Below, piece by piece: positions 7,279-14,118 of a stretch of 17,752 nt of DNA. A program made the position numbers and the translations under genes. This DNA comes from Methanobacterium sp. GTDB lineage: Archaea > Methanobacteriota > Methanobacteria > Methanobacteriales > Methanobacteriaceae. Location of the stretch: NCBI GenBank assembly GCA_028682985.1, contig JAJRAE010000134.1:1-17752 (forward strand), read 5' to 3'. The notes beneath the pieces were generated by a model. That model made no database searches and had not been told where the DNA came from. It worked only from the letters and a program-made list of their open reading frames with translations. Each line of letters begins with the position of its first letter. The stretch's first letter is position 1.

Positions 7279-7443
7279 TCAATACCATCCAATAACGTTT
7301 ACCAATATTGGTGGATCAGCTTCTCTGGAGTGCACCTTCATGAAAAACAGAATTATACCATCACCCCTGACTATTAATGTATATCTTATTCGATCTTTTT
7401 TTAATTTACTGTAGATTATGACTTGAAAAAGAATAAAATTCTT
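7279..7443 (-). pseudogene. Possible gene remnant without a normal start
   Basis: On the minus strand a 54-codon frame runs from just after a TAG to a TGA at 7279-7281. Its translation is varied and protein-like (…QVIIYSKLKKDRIRYTLIV… then HSREADPPILVN), unlike the Lys/Asn/Ile-only composition of random AT-rich DNA. There is no ATG, GTG or TTG near its beginning; the only ATG (7341) would give 20 residues. Its upstream end merges into the hairpin at 7443-7484. I read it as a possible degraded 3' end of a lost gene, but chance is not excluded. Confidence 0.28.
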
Positions 7444-7484
7444 CTACTGTAGAAAATTTTATTATGAATTTTTTCTACAGTAGA
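7443..7484 (-). terminator. Large inverted repeat, probable fae-hps terminator
   Basis: TCTACTGTAGAAAA (7443-7456) is exactly repeated in inverted orientation at 7471-7484 around a 14-nt loop. Each arm is itself a near-perfect palindrome (TCTAC-N-GTAGA). It lies 70-110 bp past the fae-hps stop, and minus-strand T-rich sequence follows, so a transcript terminator is the simplest reading. The doubled palindromes could equally be two operator half-sites. Confidence 0.5.
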
Positions 7485-7553
7485 CTAAAAATAGTAAATA
7501 AAATAAGATAAATCCTGGTTTAAATATAATAAAAAAAGGAAAATAAGGTTTAT

Positions 7554-8783
7554 TTATTTCAAATCAAGTGGTTCATCTTCTTCCAGGGCTAAACGCATGG
7601 TGTCCGGGTCCTGTGGCAGGTATTTTAAGAAGTCATCTGCAGCTCGGCGTACATCTCGGGATCCTATGATGTACCTTCCCACCACTATTATGTCTGCACC
7701 ACTGGACAGCGCTTCGTCAACTTTATCCGGGGTGATACCGCCAGCCACTGCAACAAGCTTATTCTCTCCCAGTAAGTCTTTTATTTCTTTGATATTACCC
7801 CACTCGGTCATGTCACCCAGATTTTCACCTTTCTCTGCCTTGTAGGTTTCCAGGTCCACGTTGCGGTGTAATAACAGTATATCTGGTTTATATTTGAGGC
7901 TCTCTAGTTTTTCTACGAATTTATCCACATTCATCATATCCAGTATAGAGTAGATCCCCTGTTTGGATGCTTCCTGGATGGCTTTCTGGATGGATTCCGG
8001 TGTTCCCAGACCAGATATGGCCACGGCATCTGCTGTTTCATCTGCTGCTATTTTAACCTCTATCCTACCAACGTCCAGGGTTTTAAGGTCAGCTATGATA
8101 AAGGCATCTTTCCTCAACTCACGGATCTTGCTTATTATGCCCACTCCAAACTTCTTAACCAGAGGTGTTCCTGCTTCAATAAGTATTCTCTCCCGGTTGG
8201 GCAGGTTGTCGATGATTCTTTCCATATCATCTATACTGTCCAAGTCTAAAGCAACCTGCACGTATGGCGGCTTCCATAGTCTTACCACTTTAAAGCCCAT
8301 TATGGGGTGAGTTCCCCGGTCTTTCTCTGCCAGAACCTTATCAGTTGATGGATAACCGTCCATAGCCCGTTTTAAGGCCAGTTTGGTAGCGCCATAGTTG
8401 TACTGGTATATTTTTCGGAAGTCCTGTGCATCAGGATGGATGAAAACATTGACCATTATAACCAAATTTTCGGCCTCGGCTTTATCTATTATGCCTTCTG
8501 CCACAGCGTCGGCTACTGCACGTCCGACCGCGGTCTGTGCCGGTCCGAATATTTTATTGGCATCTTCCAGACATCCCACTGTTACCTTTGGTATGATGAG
8601 GGTGGCTGGTTTAGTTGGTAAGTTTGGTCTGACCACTGCCAGAAGTGGAGTGTGACCTATGGACAGGTTGGCCATGTTTTCTGCAAATGCAGAACCTACT
8701 GGCCCGTCTTTATTCCCAATTATTAAATCAATGTGAGCTAATTCATTACCGCTTCCGATTAAAGCTTCCCCAATATTATACAT
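7554..8783 (-). CDS. fae-hps: Bifunctional formaldehyde-activating enzyme / 3-hexulose-6-phosphate synthase
   Basis: The 409-residue fusion joins Fae (about residues 1-165), which condenses formaldehyde with tetrahydromethanopterin, to Hps (about 185-409), which interconverts formaldehyde plus ribulose 5-phosphate with hexulose 6-phosphate. In archaea it makes ribulose 5-phosphate for nucleotides and traps the released formaldehyde. The Fae active-site His17 lies in ELAHIDLIIG. Hps shows the D-x-K-x-x-D motif of the orotidylate-decarboxylase superfamily (IIADLKTLD) and a phosphate-binding GGITPDKV. No phosphohexuloisomerase gene is in the window. Start: GGAGG stands 10 nt before the ATG at 8783. 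A TATA-like TTTATTTATA at 8847-8856 would give a leader of about 40 nt. Confidence 0.96.
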   Translation of the reverse strand: MYNIGEALIGSGNELAHIDLIIGNKDGPVGSAFAENMANLSIGHTPLLAVVRPNLPTKPATLIIPKVTVGCLEDANKIFGPAQTAVGRAVADAVAEGIIDKAEAENLVIMVNVFIHPDAQDFRKIYQYNYGATKLALKRAMDGYPSTDKVLAEKDRGTHPIMGFKVVRLWKPPYVQVALDLDSIDDMERIIDNLPNRERILIEAGTPLVKKFGVGIISKIRELRKDAFIIADLKTLDVGRIEVKIAADETADAVAISGLGTPESIQKAIQEASKQGIYSILDMMNVDKFVEKLESLKYKPDILLLHRNVDLETYKAEKGENLGDMTEWGNIKEIKDLLGENKLVAVAGGITPDKVDEALSSGADIIVVGRYIIGSRDVRRAADDFLKYLPQDPDTMRLALEEDEPLDLK

Positions 8784-8846
8784 TACTATTAATCCTCCGA
8801 ATTATTGTTTATTAGTGTTACAAATAAAAGTTATTGGAAAAGGGAG

Positions 8847-8856
8847 TATAAATAAA
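8847..8856 (-). promoter_or_regulatory. fae-hps promoter (TATA-like)
   Basis: TTTATTTATA on the minus strand, about 65 bp before the fae-hps ATG, would place the transcription start near 8825 and leave room for the GGAGG ribosome-binding site. Confidence 0.4.
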
Positions 8857-8910
8857 TTATCTTTGTTATAGTCTTCATTTTAAAGAAATTAAATTATCAA
8901 TGAAAATTTT

Positions 8911-8947
8911 AAAAAAAATAGTCTATAGCCCCTAAAAAATTAGGGCT
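8911..8947 (-). terminator. Hairpin plus T-run after the PMB-repeat peptidase gene
   Basis: AGCCCTAA and TTAGGGGCT form a stem around a short T-rich loop (8927-8947), 19 bp beyond the stop at 8966. A run of nine Ts on the minus strand (8911-8919) follows. This looks like an intrinsic terminator for the two-gene exported unit. Confidence 0.65.
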
Positions 8948-8965
8948 TAAAAAATTTCTGGATTT

Positions 8966-10123
8966 TTACGCAAATATGGTGTTTAAACCTTTAACTACCT
9001 GTAAACACTTGTTGTACAATACTATGTTGTAGTTGTTCACATTCAGGTATAGCTCAAATACCACGGATGGTATTCCCTTGTTGGTCAGGGGTCTGGTTAC
9101 ATAATCCGGGCTGGAACCTTCTATATAGTAGTATTTCAGATAGTCTGAATAGTAAACTATTTTATTGGCGTAATATTTGGACTGGGTGTCGCTGCTCGGT
9201 GCGAATACAAAATCGTTGGTAGCATAAAGTCCCCTATTTCCATGGGTGTCAACAACTAGTTTAAAGGATGTGTCTATATTGGGTACCACGTATTTGTTAG
9301 CCAGATCCTGTCCGTGTTGCCTGCTTAAAGAATAATCGCTTATATCTTTTGATACCACAACTTTGTAAACCCATATCTGTACATTGTTTAATTTAGATGC
9401 CATGCTTTTTAGGGCGTTTAACATTGCCAGATGAGCTGCTCCTTCCTGAGGGTGAACTCCAATGATTACAGCCACTTTATTGGTTCCATTACCGAAAGGT
9501 CCAATTTTGTACACACTTCCCAATGAGTTTGAACCGATTTTAGTGGTGGTTGTTTTACTGGTGTCTGTAAAAGTCAGGGTACCTCCCGTAATTCCAGTGC
9601 TGCTTATCGAGCTCCATTTCTGAACGGAAACAGAGTTAGGCAGTCTTTTATTGGTCTTATAGTAATCCAGTACTTTTGAAAATGTATATACCAAGTTTTC
9701 ATATCGTAAATTACCCAAAGAAGTCGTTGCGTAATTAGGTGCTTTGCCGTACTTATTTATATAGCTAAGGATACTGGTAGCAACCTTTAAGTACTCTGTT
9801 TTTGTTAAAGTACCGACTTTCACTGTTTCACTGGGACTGGATGCCGTGTTAACATTTTTTAAGGTAATCGGTGTTGTATTGCTCTGATTTAAGTTTACAA
9901 CCCCCTGGGCTAACAGGTACAAAAACTGGGGGGTATTTACCTTAGTACCGTTTACAGTAACGGTTGAAGGTATTTTATGATTATTATCCACATAAGTTTT
10001 GACGTTACTGGCTGATGAACTTATTGAGGACGTGTTAAAGGTTGTATTAGCTGCTGATGCTGCTCCCATACTGAGAAACATCAAAACCACTAATGCAACT
10101 GGTAATAATTTTTTAATATTCAT
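8966..10123 (-). CDS. Secreted pseudomurein-binding protein with an M14-like zinc peptidase domain
   Basis: The 385-residue protein begins with a signal peptide (MNIKKLL, hydrophobic core, ASAA near residue 25). Residues about 36-170 hold two pseudomurein-binding repeats and the start of a third (IPSTVTVNGTKVNTPQFLYLL; YINKYGKAPNYATTSLGNLR; KRLPNSVSV), which anchor proteins to pseudomurein. Residues about 200-385 resemble an M14/succinylglutamate-desuccinylase-type metallopeptidase: H224-P-Q-E227 as the HxxE zinc pair, H294 in VDTHGN as third ligand, and E357 in VVFELY at the place of the catalytic Glu. A role in trimming cell-wall peptides is inferred; known pseudomurein endopeptidases (PeiW/PeiP) are cysteine enzymes. 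The ATG overlaps the stop of the upstream gene (ATGA), with GGAGGAG inside that gene as ribosome-binding site. Confidence 0.85.
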   Translation of the reverse strand: MNIKKLLPVALVVLMFLSMGAASAANTTFNTSSISSSASNVKTYVDNNHKIPSTVTVNGTKVNTPQFLYLLAQGVVNLNQSNTTPITLKNVNTASSPSETVKVGTLTKTEYLKVATSILSYINKYGKAPNYATTSLGNLRYENLVYTFSKVLDYYKTNKRLPNSVSVQKWSSISSTGITGGTLTFTDTSKTTTTKIGSNSLGSVYKIGPFGNGTNKVAVIIGVHPQEGAAHLAMLNALKSMASKLNNVQIWVYKVVVSKDISDYSLSRQHGQDLANKYVVPNIDTSFKLVVDTHGNRGLYATNDFVFAPSSDTQSKYYANKIVYYSDYLKYYYIEGSSPDYVTRPLTNKGIPSVVFELYLNVNNYNIVLYNKCLQVVKGLNTIFA

Positions 10124-10485
10124 AATATTCCATCTCCTCCGCAGGTAGGACAGGCCTTCCAGCTGGTATTGGGGTCTGAGGGATCTACAGGCACTACACC
10201 TGCACCACTACATGATGTACAGGTATCTCCGGTATTATCGTTGTCGTTGTTGTTATCATTGTTGCCATTGTCATTGCTACTGCTACCACCATTACTGTTG
10301 GAGCTTGAACTGCTTTGATCATTTTTAACGTTATTTGTTGGATTAGATGCAGTTGTATTACTTGTATTAGCGGGGCTTATATTCAGGGATTGGTTTGTTT
10401 TGGTGAAATTGGTCATGGCCAATACTCCTGCTGCTCCAGCCAATACTACTACTGCAATTAATAGTAAGGCTATGTTTTGCCTCAT
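10120..10485 (-). CDS. Exported anchor protein with a CxxCxGxG Cys pair domain
   Basis: The 121-residue protein has an N-terminal hydrophobic segment (residues 5-23) and then about 60 residues of Asn/Ser/Thr/Asp-rich low complexity with many N-x-S/T sites. A short C-terminal domain follows with C89-x2-C92-SGAG and C112-x2-C115-GGDG. The paired CxxCxGxG motifs are those of the DnaJ-type zinc hairpin, here predicted outside the membrane. The hydrophobic segment may be a signal peptide or a stable anchor. I start at the ATG at 10485 because AGGTGAT precedes it by 4 nt; a GTG at 10494 lies inside that ribosome-binding site. It is translationally coupled to the peptidase gene by a 4-bp overlap. 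Function unknown; a redox or zinc-binding wall adaptor for the peptidase is one possibility. Confidence 0.75.
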   Translation of the reverse strand: MRQNIALLLIAVVVLAGAAGVLAMTNFTKTNQSLNISPANTSNTTASNPTNNVKNDQSSSSSNSNGGSSSNDNGNNDNNNDNDNTGDTCTSCSGAGVVPVDPSDPNTSWKACPTCGGDGIL

Positions 10486-10540
10486 ATAAATCACCTACCT
10501 CAATTTTTTCTATTTATAGTTCTTTTTTTTGTTGTTATAT

Positions 10541-10577
10541 TCTATTTCTAAAATCTAATTCTATTTTAAAATCTAAT
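10541..10577. repeat. Tandem 18-19 bp repeat in a leader region
   Basis: TCTATTTCTAAAATCTAAT (10541-10559) is followed at once by TCTATTTTAAAATCTAAT (10560-10577). It lies 55-90 bp upstream of the anchor-protein start, in the predicted untranslated leader. Confidence 0.55.
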
Positions 10578-10650
10578 TTTAATAATTTGACTAATATAAG
10601 GCGTAAAAAAATCCTAATAATAGCTGGATTTGGTTATAAATAACATCTTA

Positions 10651-10664
10651 TTTATATATTTCCC
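10651..10664 (-). promoter_or_regulatory. Promoter of the exported two-gene unit
   Basis: On the minus strand GGGGAAATATATAAATAAG holds a strong TATA box (10651-10660), with a purine-rich GGGGAAA upstream as in BRE elements. Transcription would start near 10628, giving an unusually long leader of about 140 nt. A second TATA-like TTATTTATAACC lies just downstream. Confidence 0.5.
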
Positions 10665-10810
10665 CAAATTTTAAAGTAAGTACCTACTTCTTTTGGTCTT
10701 TTAAATAGCTTAACTGTCTATTTTAATTAAAATAAAAAATCAACAGCTCAATAGTTAGTAATAACTTATGCGTTTTAATGTATTTCTGAATAAAACTGGA
10801 ATTAAAATAA

Positions 10811-10829
10811 AAAAAAGAATTTAAAAAAA
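10811..10829 (-). terminator. T-rich terminator after trpB2
   Basis: The plus-strand A-blocks here are T-runs on the minus strand, beginning about 15 bp after the trpB2 stop. No hairpin is evident. Confidence 0.4.
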
Positions 10830-10844
10830 AATTATTTTAAGGGG

Positions 10845-12137
10845 TTAATCTTTTAATTTGCCTTCTAAGAAATCGTCATATCCCTGTAGATCTAATAATC
10901 CATGTCCCGAGAAGTTAATAATGATATTCTTATCTTCTCCAGTCTTGCGGCATTTTATTGCTTCATCAATTCCTACTTTAACTGCATGTCCTGTTTCAGG
11001 AGCAGGAATTACTCCTTCAGTCTGGGCGAATATTTTGTTACTTTCAAAGACATCGATCTGGGTTACACTGCGTGATTCAATGATTTTTTCATGGGCTAAC
11101 AGAGCAACTAGAGGCGACATTCCATGGTATCTTAGTCCGCCGGCATGTACAGATGGTGGAACATAATCATGACCCAAGGTGTACATCTTAATCAGGGGTG
11201 TTAATCCTGCTGTATCTCCAAAGTCATATTTGTACTCTCCCTGAGTCAGTGTAGGGCAGCTTGATGGTTCAACAGCTATAAATTCACAGTCAAGATCACC
11301 GCTTAGCTTATCCTTTATGAATGGGAAGGTGGCACCGGCGAAGTTACTACCTCCACCAACACAGCCCACCATAATATCAGGTGTGGCATCTATCTTAGCC
11401 ATCTGCATCTGCATCTCCTGACCAATAACGGTCTGATGGAGCATCACATGATTAAGAACGCTTCCCAGTGAGTAGTATGTTTTATCATCATTTAAGGCTA
11501 CTTCAATTGCTTCAGATATGGCTATACCCAGTGATCCAGGGTGATTGGGATCTTTTTCCAGCATTTTTTTACCGAATTCAGTGGTGTTACTGGGTGAGGG
11601 TATGACTTTTCCATCGTACATCTGCATTATGGTCTTTCGGTAGGGTTTTTGTTTAAATGATACTCTGACCATGTAGACCAGGCATTCCATGTCCAGTAAT
11701 CTGCAGGCCAGTGAAAGGGCGGTGCCCCACTGTCCAGCGCCGGTTTCAGTGGTCATACGTTCAACACCATCTTCCTTTGCATAATAGGCCTGTGCAATGG
11801 CGGTGTTCAGCTTGTGACTGCCTGTGGGGGACATATCCTCTCTTTTATAGAAGATCTTAGCTGGTGTGTCCAGATGGTCTTCCAGGCCTCTTGCTCTGAA
11901 GAGAGGGCTTGGTCTTCCAATCATCTTATAGACTTCCCTAACCTTTTTAGGAATTTCTATGTACCTGTCTGTTGATAATTCCTGCTGTAATACACCTTTA
12001 GAGAATATTTTGGGAAGATTTTCTAGCTGTTTTCCCTCATCTGTCTGGGAGTATTCTGGAAATTCTACCGGTAAATCAGCAGCTATGTTATACCATTTTT
12101 TGGGGGTATCCTTCTCAGATAATGTAATTTTATACAT
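10845..12137 (-). CDS. trpB2: Tryptophan synthase beta chain, TrpB2 type
   Basis: The 430-residue PLP enzyme joins indole and serine to tryptophan. Its length (TrpB1 is about 400) and the N-terminal insertions (LSEKDTPKKWYNI, LPKIFSKGVL) mark the TrpB2 class, which lacks stable contact with TrpA and is thought to salvage indole. PLP-binding Lys109 lies in GSHKLNTA. The catalytic Glu follows in TETGAGQWGTA, and GCVGGGSNFAG binds the cofactor phosphate. I chose the ATG at 12137 (MYKITLSE) over the GTG three codons upstream because the former matches the usual N-terminus of the family; neither has a strong ribosome-binding site. No other trp gene is present, so it stands apart from the trp operon. 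Three TGTACA boxes upstream suggest TrpY-type control. Confidence 0.95.
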   Translation of the reverse strand: MYKITLSEKDTPKKWYNIAADLPVEFPEYSQTDEGKQLENLPKIFSKGVLQQELSTDRYIEIPKKVREVYKMIGRPSPLFRARGLEDHLDTPAKIFYKREDMSPTGSHKLNTAIAQAYYAKEDGVERMTTETGAGQWGTALSLACRLLDMECLVYMVRVSFKQKPYRKTIMQMYDGKVIPSPSNTTEFGKKMLEKDPNHPGSLGIAISEAIEVALNDDKTYYSLGSVLNHVMLHQTVIGQEMQMQMAKIDATPDIMVGCVGGGSNFAGATFPFIKDKLSGDLDCEFIAVEPSSCPTLTQGEYKYDFGDTAGLTPLIKMYTLGHDYVPPSVHAGGLRYHGMSPLVALLAHEKIIESRSVTQIDVFESNKIFAQTEGVIPAPETGHAVKVGIDEAIKCRKTGEDKNIIINFSGHGLLDLQGYDDFLEGKLKD

Positions 12138-12189
12138 ATAAACCACGGTTTTTTAATTCATTTTTTTTTAGGTAAAAAATTTCAATTTT

Positions 12190-12247
12190 TGTACAATATC
12201 AAAATTATCATTGTTATTATTTAAACTTTGTTGTACAAATATGTACA
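12190..12247. promoter_or_regulatory. Three TRP boxes (TGTACA) at the trpB2 promoter
   Basis: TGTACA occurs at 12190-12195, 12232-12237 and 12242-12247; the last two are 10 bp apart, one helical turn, so they face the same side of the DNA. TGTACA is the core of the TRP box bound by the tryptophan-responsive repressor TrpY in Methanothermobacter, where trpB2 is a known target. The minus-strand TATA element AAAGTTTAAATA (12219-12230) places the trpB2 start near 12195, so one box covers the start site and two lie just upstream of the TATA box. trpY itself is not in the window. Confidence 0.8.
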
Positions 12248-12257
12248 TAAGATAGTC

Positions 12258-12267
12258 TTATTTAAAA
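12258..12267 (+). promoter_or_regulatory. TATA-like box for the DUF1786 gene
   Basis: TTATTTAAAA is centred about 27 bp before the ATG at 12289 and no ribosome-binding site is seen, so the transcript is probably leaderless. The adjacent TRP boxes lie 11-26 bp upstream of this box and could also affect this promoter. Confidence 0.5.
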
Positions 12268-12288
12268 TCAAATAAATAGATAATTAAC

Positions 12289-13320
12289 ATGAAAATTTTG
12301 GCCATAGATGTGGGTTCCGGAACTCAGGACATTCTGCTCTATGATTCAGATAATTCCCTTGAAAATTCTGTTAAAATGGTGCTTCCCTCCCCCACCCGTA
12401 TATATGCAGAGAAGATACGTAAACATAAAAACGACCTCTTTTTAAGCGGAGAAACCATGGGCGGTGGATCCGTAAATAAAGCGATTCAAAATCATCTGAA
12501 AAAAGGATACCGGGTTTTGATGACAGAAAATTCAGCAAGAACGGTTCGGGATGATCTTGAGCGGGTCAAATCCCTGGGCATTGAAATAATTCCACCAGGA
12601 GAAAAACATCCAGAAATATCAGAAATAGCTTTGCAGGATGTGGATTTAGAGGTCATAAGGAAATCATTACAGCCGTTCCAAGTTGAACTTGAATTTGACT
12701 GTGTTGGGGTGGCGGTGCAGGATCACGGATTCAACGCGAATATGGGGGATCGAAACTTTCGATTCAGTAAAATTAGAGAAAAATTAGATTCACCGAAACT
12801 TCCAGAAGAATTCGCTTACCTTAATCAAGTCCCTGAATATTTCACACGTATGAATGGAGTGTTAAGAACACTAAAAGGTTATGAAGTGATTATCATGGAT
12901 TCCAAGTTCGCTTCCATTTGCGGAGCAACCTGCGATGAATTTGTTAAAGATCTGGATAAATTCATAGCATTAGATATTGGAAACGGCCACACACTGGCTG
13001 CATCGTTTAAAGATGGTAGAATATGTGGTGTTTTTGAGCATCATACCGGCATGTTAACACCTGGAAAGCTCACCCGCTTTATCAGGGGTCTGGCAGAAGG
13101 CACTCTAAGCCATGAGCAGATCCATGAAGACGGGGGACATGGAGCATGGGTTAAAGAGCCCATCCATGAATTTCAGTGTTTAGTTGCTACCGGTCCTAAG
13201 CGTTCGATACTTAAAAAAACCGATTTCAAAGTGCATTACGCAGCTCCGGCTGGGGACGTCATGATGTCCGGACCTGTGGGACTGATAAAGGCAGCAGAAT
13301 TTTTAAAGGAAAATGGTTGA
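12289..13320 (+). CDS. DUF1786 family protein, ASKHA-fold-like
   Basis: The 343-residue protein matches what I know of DUF1786, sometimes named pyruvate formate-lyase activating enzyme-like although it has no radical SAM Cys motif. The N-terminal DVGSGTQD (residues 7-14) and internal LDIGNGHT look like the two phosphate-binding motifs of the actin/Hsp70/sugar-kinase fold, so nucleotide binding is plausible. GPKRS and SGPVGL near the C-terminus could be further loop motifs. The substrate is unknown to me. It is transcribed divergently from trpB2, with 151 bp between them, and is followed after 65 bp by a PHP-domain gene. The ATG has no Shine-Dalgarno. Confidence 0.8.
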   Translation: MKILAIDVGSGTQDILLYDSDNSLENSVKMVLPSPTRIYAEKIRKHKNDLFLSGETMGGGSVNKAIQNHLKKGYRVLMTENSARTVRDDLERVKSLGIEIIPPGEKHPEISEIALQDVDLEVIRKSLQPFQVELEFDCVGVAVQDHGFNANMGDRNFRFSKIREKLDSPKLPEEFAYLNQVPEYFTRMNGVLRTLKGYEVIIMDSKFASICGATCDEFVKDLDKFIALDIGNGHTLAASFKDGRICGVFEHHTGMLTPGKLTRFIRGLAEGTLSHEQIHEDGGHGAWVKEPIHEFQCLVATGPKRSILKKTDFKVHYAAPAGDVMMSGPVGLIKAAEFLKENG

Positions 13321-13385
13321 AAAAAACAACTAATTTTTATCAAAAACAAAACCATTATAGATAAAAGCAGTAGATTCAGATTTAA

Positions 13386-14036
13386 ATGATACTCGACCCC
13401 CATATCCACAGCATTTATTCTGGTGATTCCAGACAAACTCCTGCCCAGATTGTAAAGAGGTCCCGCCAAATAGGACTGGATGTCATAGCTATTGCAGATC
13501 ATAATACCTTAAAAGGTTCAGAGGAGGCTCTAGATCTAACTCGAAATTTAGATGATATACTGGTGATACCAGCCATGGAGGTGAGCACCAGCAAGGGACA
13601 TATCTTGGCCTTGGGCATAACTGATAAGGTACAGAAGAAGAGATCTCCCGAGGAAACCATTGAAGAAGTAAGAAGCCAGGGAGGTATAGCCATAGTACCC
13701 CACCCCTTTGTCCGCTACCGAGAGGGTTTATGTGATTATGTGATTGATCTGGATATGGATGCCATTGAAACCCTGAACTCCCGCTACATATTCGGCTACT
13801 CAAATTGGAGGGCTAAGAAGTTAGCCCTAAAACGGGGAATACCCCAAGTAGGTTCCAGCGACGCCCATTTCACCGGGGCAATTGGGAGTTGTGTGACGGA
13901 GTTGGAAGCAGAAAAAACCACAGAAAGCGTAATAAAAGGAATATTATCCGGAAAAACAAAAACATATGGTGATAGGACCCCATTATCACTCATAATGAAA
14001 GAAGTTATCCGGAAGAAGATAATTAACAAGTTTTAA
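13386..14036 (+). CDS. PHP-domain phosphoesterase
   Basis: The 216-residue protein is a single PHP domain, a metal-dependent hydrolase fold of histidinol phosphatase and DNA polymerase accessory domains. All metal-binding motifs are visible: H6-I-H8, D38-H39-N40, E65 and H72 (AMEVSTSKGH), H106 (VPHPF) and D159-A-H161. Small stand-alone archaeal members are likely phosphoesterases acting on nucleotides or sugar phosphates; the substrate cannot be told from sequence. A TATA-like TTATAGATAAAA (13355-13366) is about 26 bp before the ATG and there is no ribosome-binding site, so it is probably leaderless. A histidinol phosphatase role is possible, since hisB is in the window, but it is 7 kb away and classical HisK-type enzymes are longer. 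Confidence 0.88.
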   Translation: MILDPHIHSIYSGDSRQTPAQIVKRSRQIGLDVIAIADHNTLKGSEEALDLTRNLDDILVIPAMEVSTSKGHILALGITDKVQKKRSPEETIEEVRSQGGIAIVPHPFVRYREGLCDYVIDLDMDAIETLNSRYIFGYSNWRAKKLALKRGIPQVGSSDAHFTGAIGSCVTELEAEKTTESVIKGILSGKTKTYGDRTPLSLIMKEVIRKKIINKF

Positions 14037-14083
14037 TAAATTCTAATAAATAAATACTAATTTTTTTAATAATTTTCCGGGAA

Positions 14084-14091
14084 TATATTTA
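14084..14091 (+). promoter_or_regulatory. TATA box for the DUF63 gene
   Basis: CCGGGAATATATTTAAAT holds a TATA box (14084-14091) preceded by a GC-rich BRE-like stretch, about 31 bp before the ATG at 14119. A transcript start within a few bases of the ATG is expected. Confidence 0.5.
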
Positions 14092-14118
14092 AATTACTTA
14101 AAATTTTAAATTGGATTT

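Larger units (their letters stand above)
7106..7553. other. Long intergenic region between the flavoprotein and fae-hps genes
   Basis: This 448-bp AT-rich gap holds the flavoprotein leader (7106-7150), a possible degraded reading frame on the minus strand (7279-7443), a large inverted repeat (7443-7484), and a T-rich stretch on the minus strand just after the fae-hps stop. No intact gene is evident in either direction. Confidence 0.7.
10486..10844. other. Intergenic region upstream of the exported pair
   Basis: The 359 bp hold the promoter and leader of the exported two-gene unit, two tandem near-copies of an 18-19 bp sequence (10541-10577), and the T-rich end of trpB2 (10811-10829 on the minus strand). 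I see no gene or known RNA. Confidence 0.6.

Noticed and set aside
7963..8310. 115-codon open frame on the plus strand
   Set aside because: Antisense to the Hps domain of fae-hps, with a Ser/Ile/Leu-rich composition typical of reverse-strand shadows.
10486..10494. GTG start giving three more residues to the exported anchor protein
   Set aside because: The GTG is part of the AGGTGAT ribosome-binding site for the ATG at 10485.
10541..10577. CRISPR-like repeat
   Set aside because: Only two tandem AT-rich copies with no spacer between them and no cas genes.
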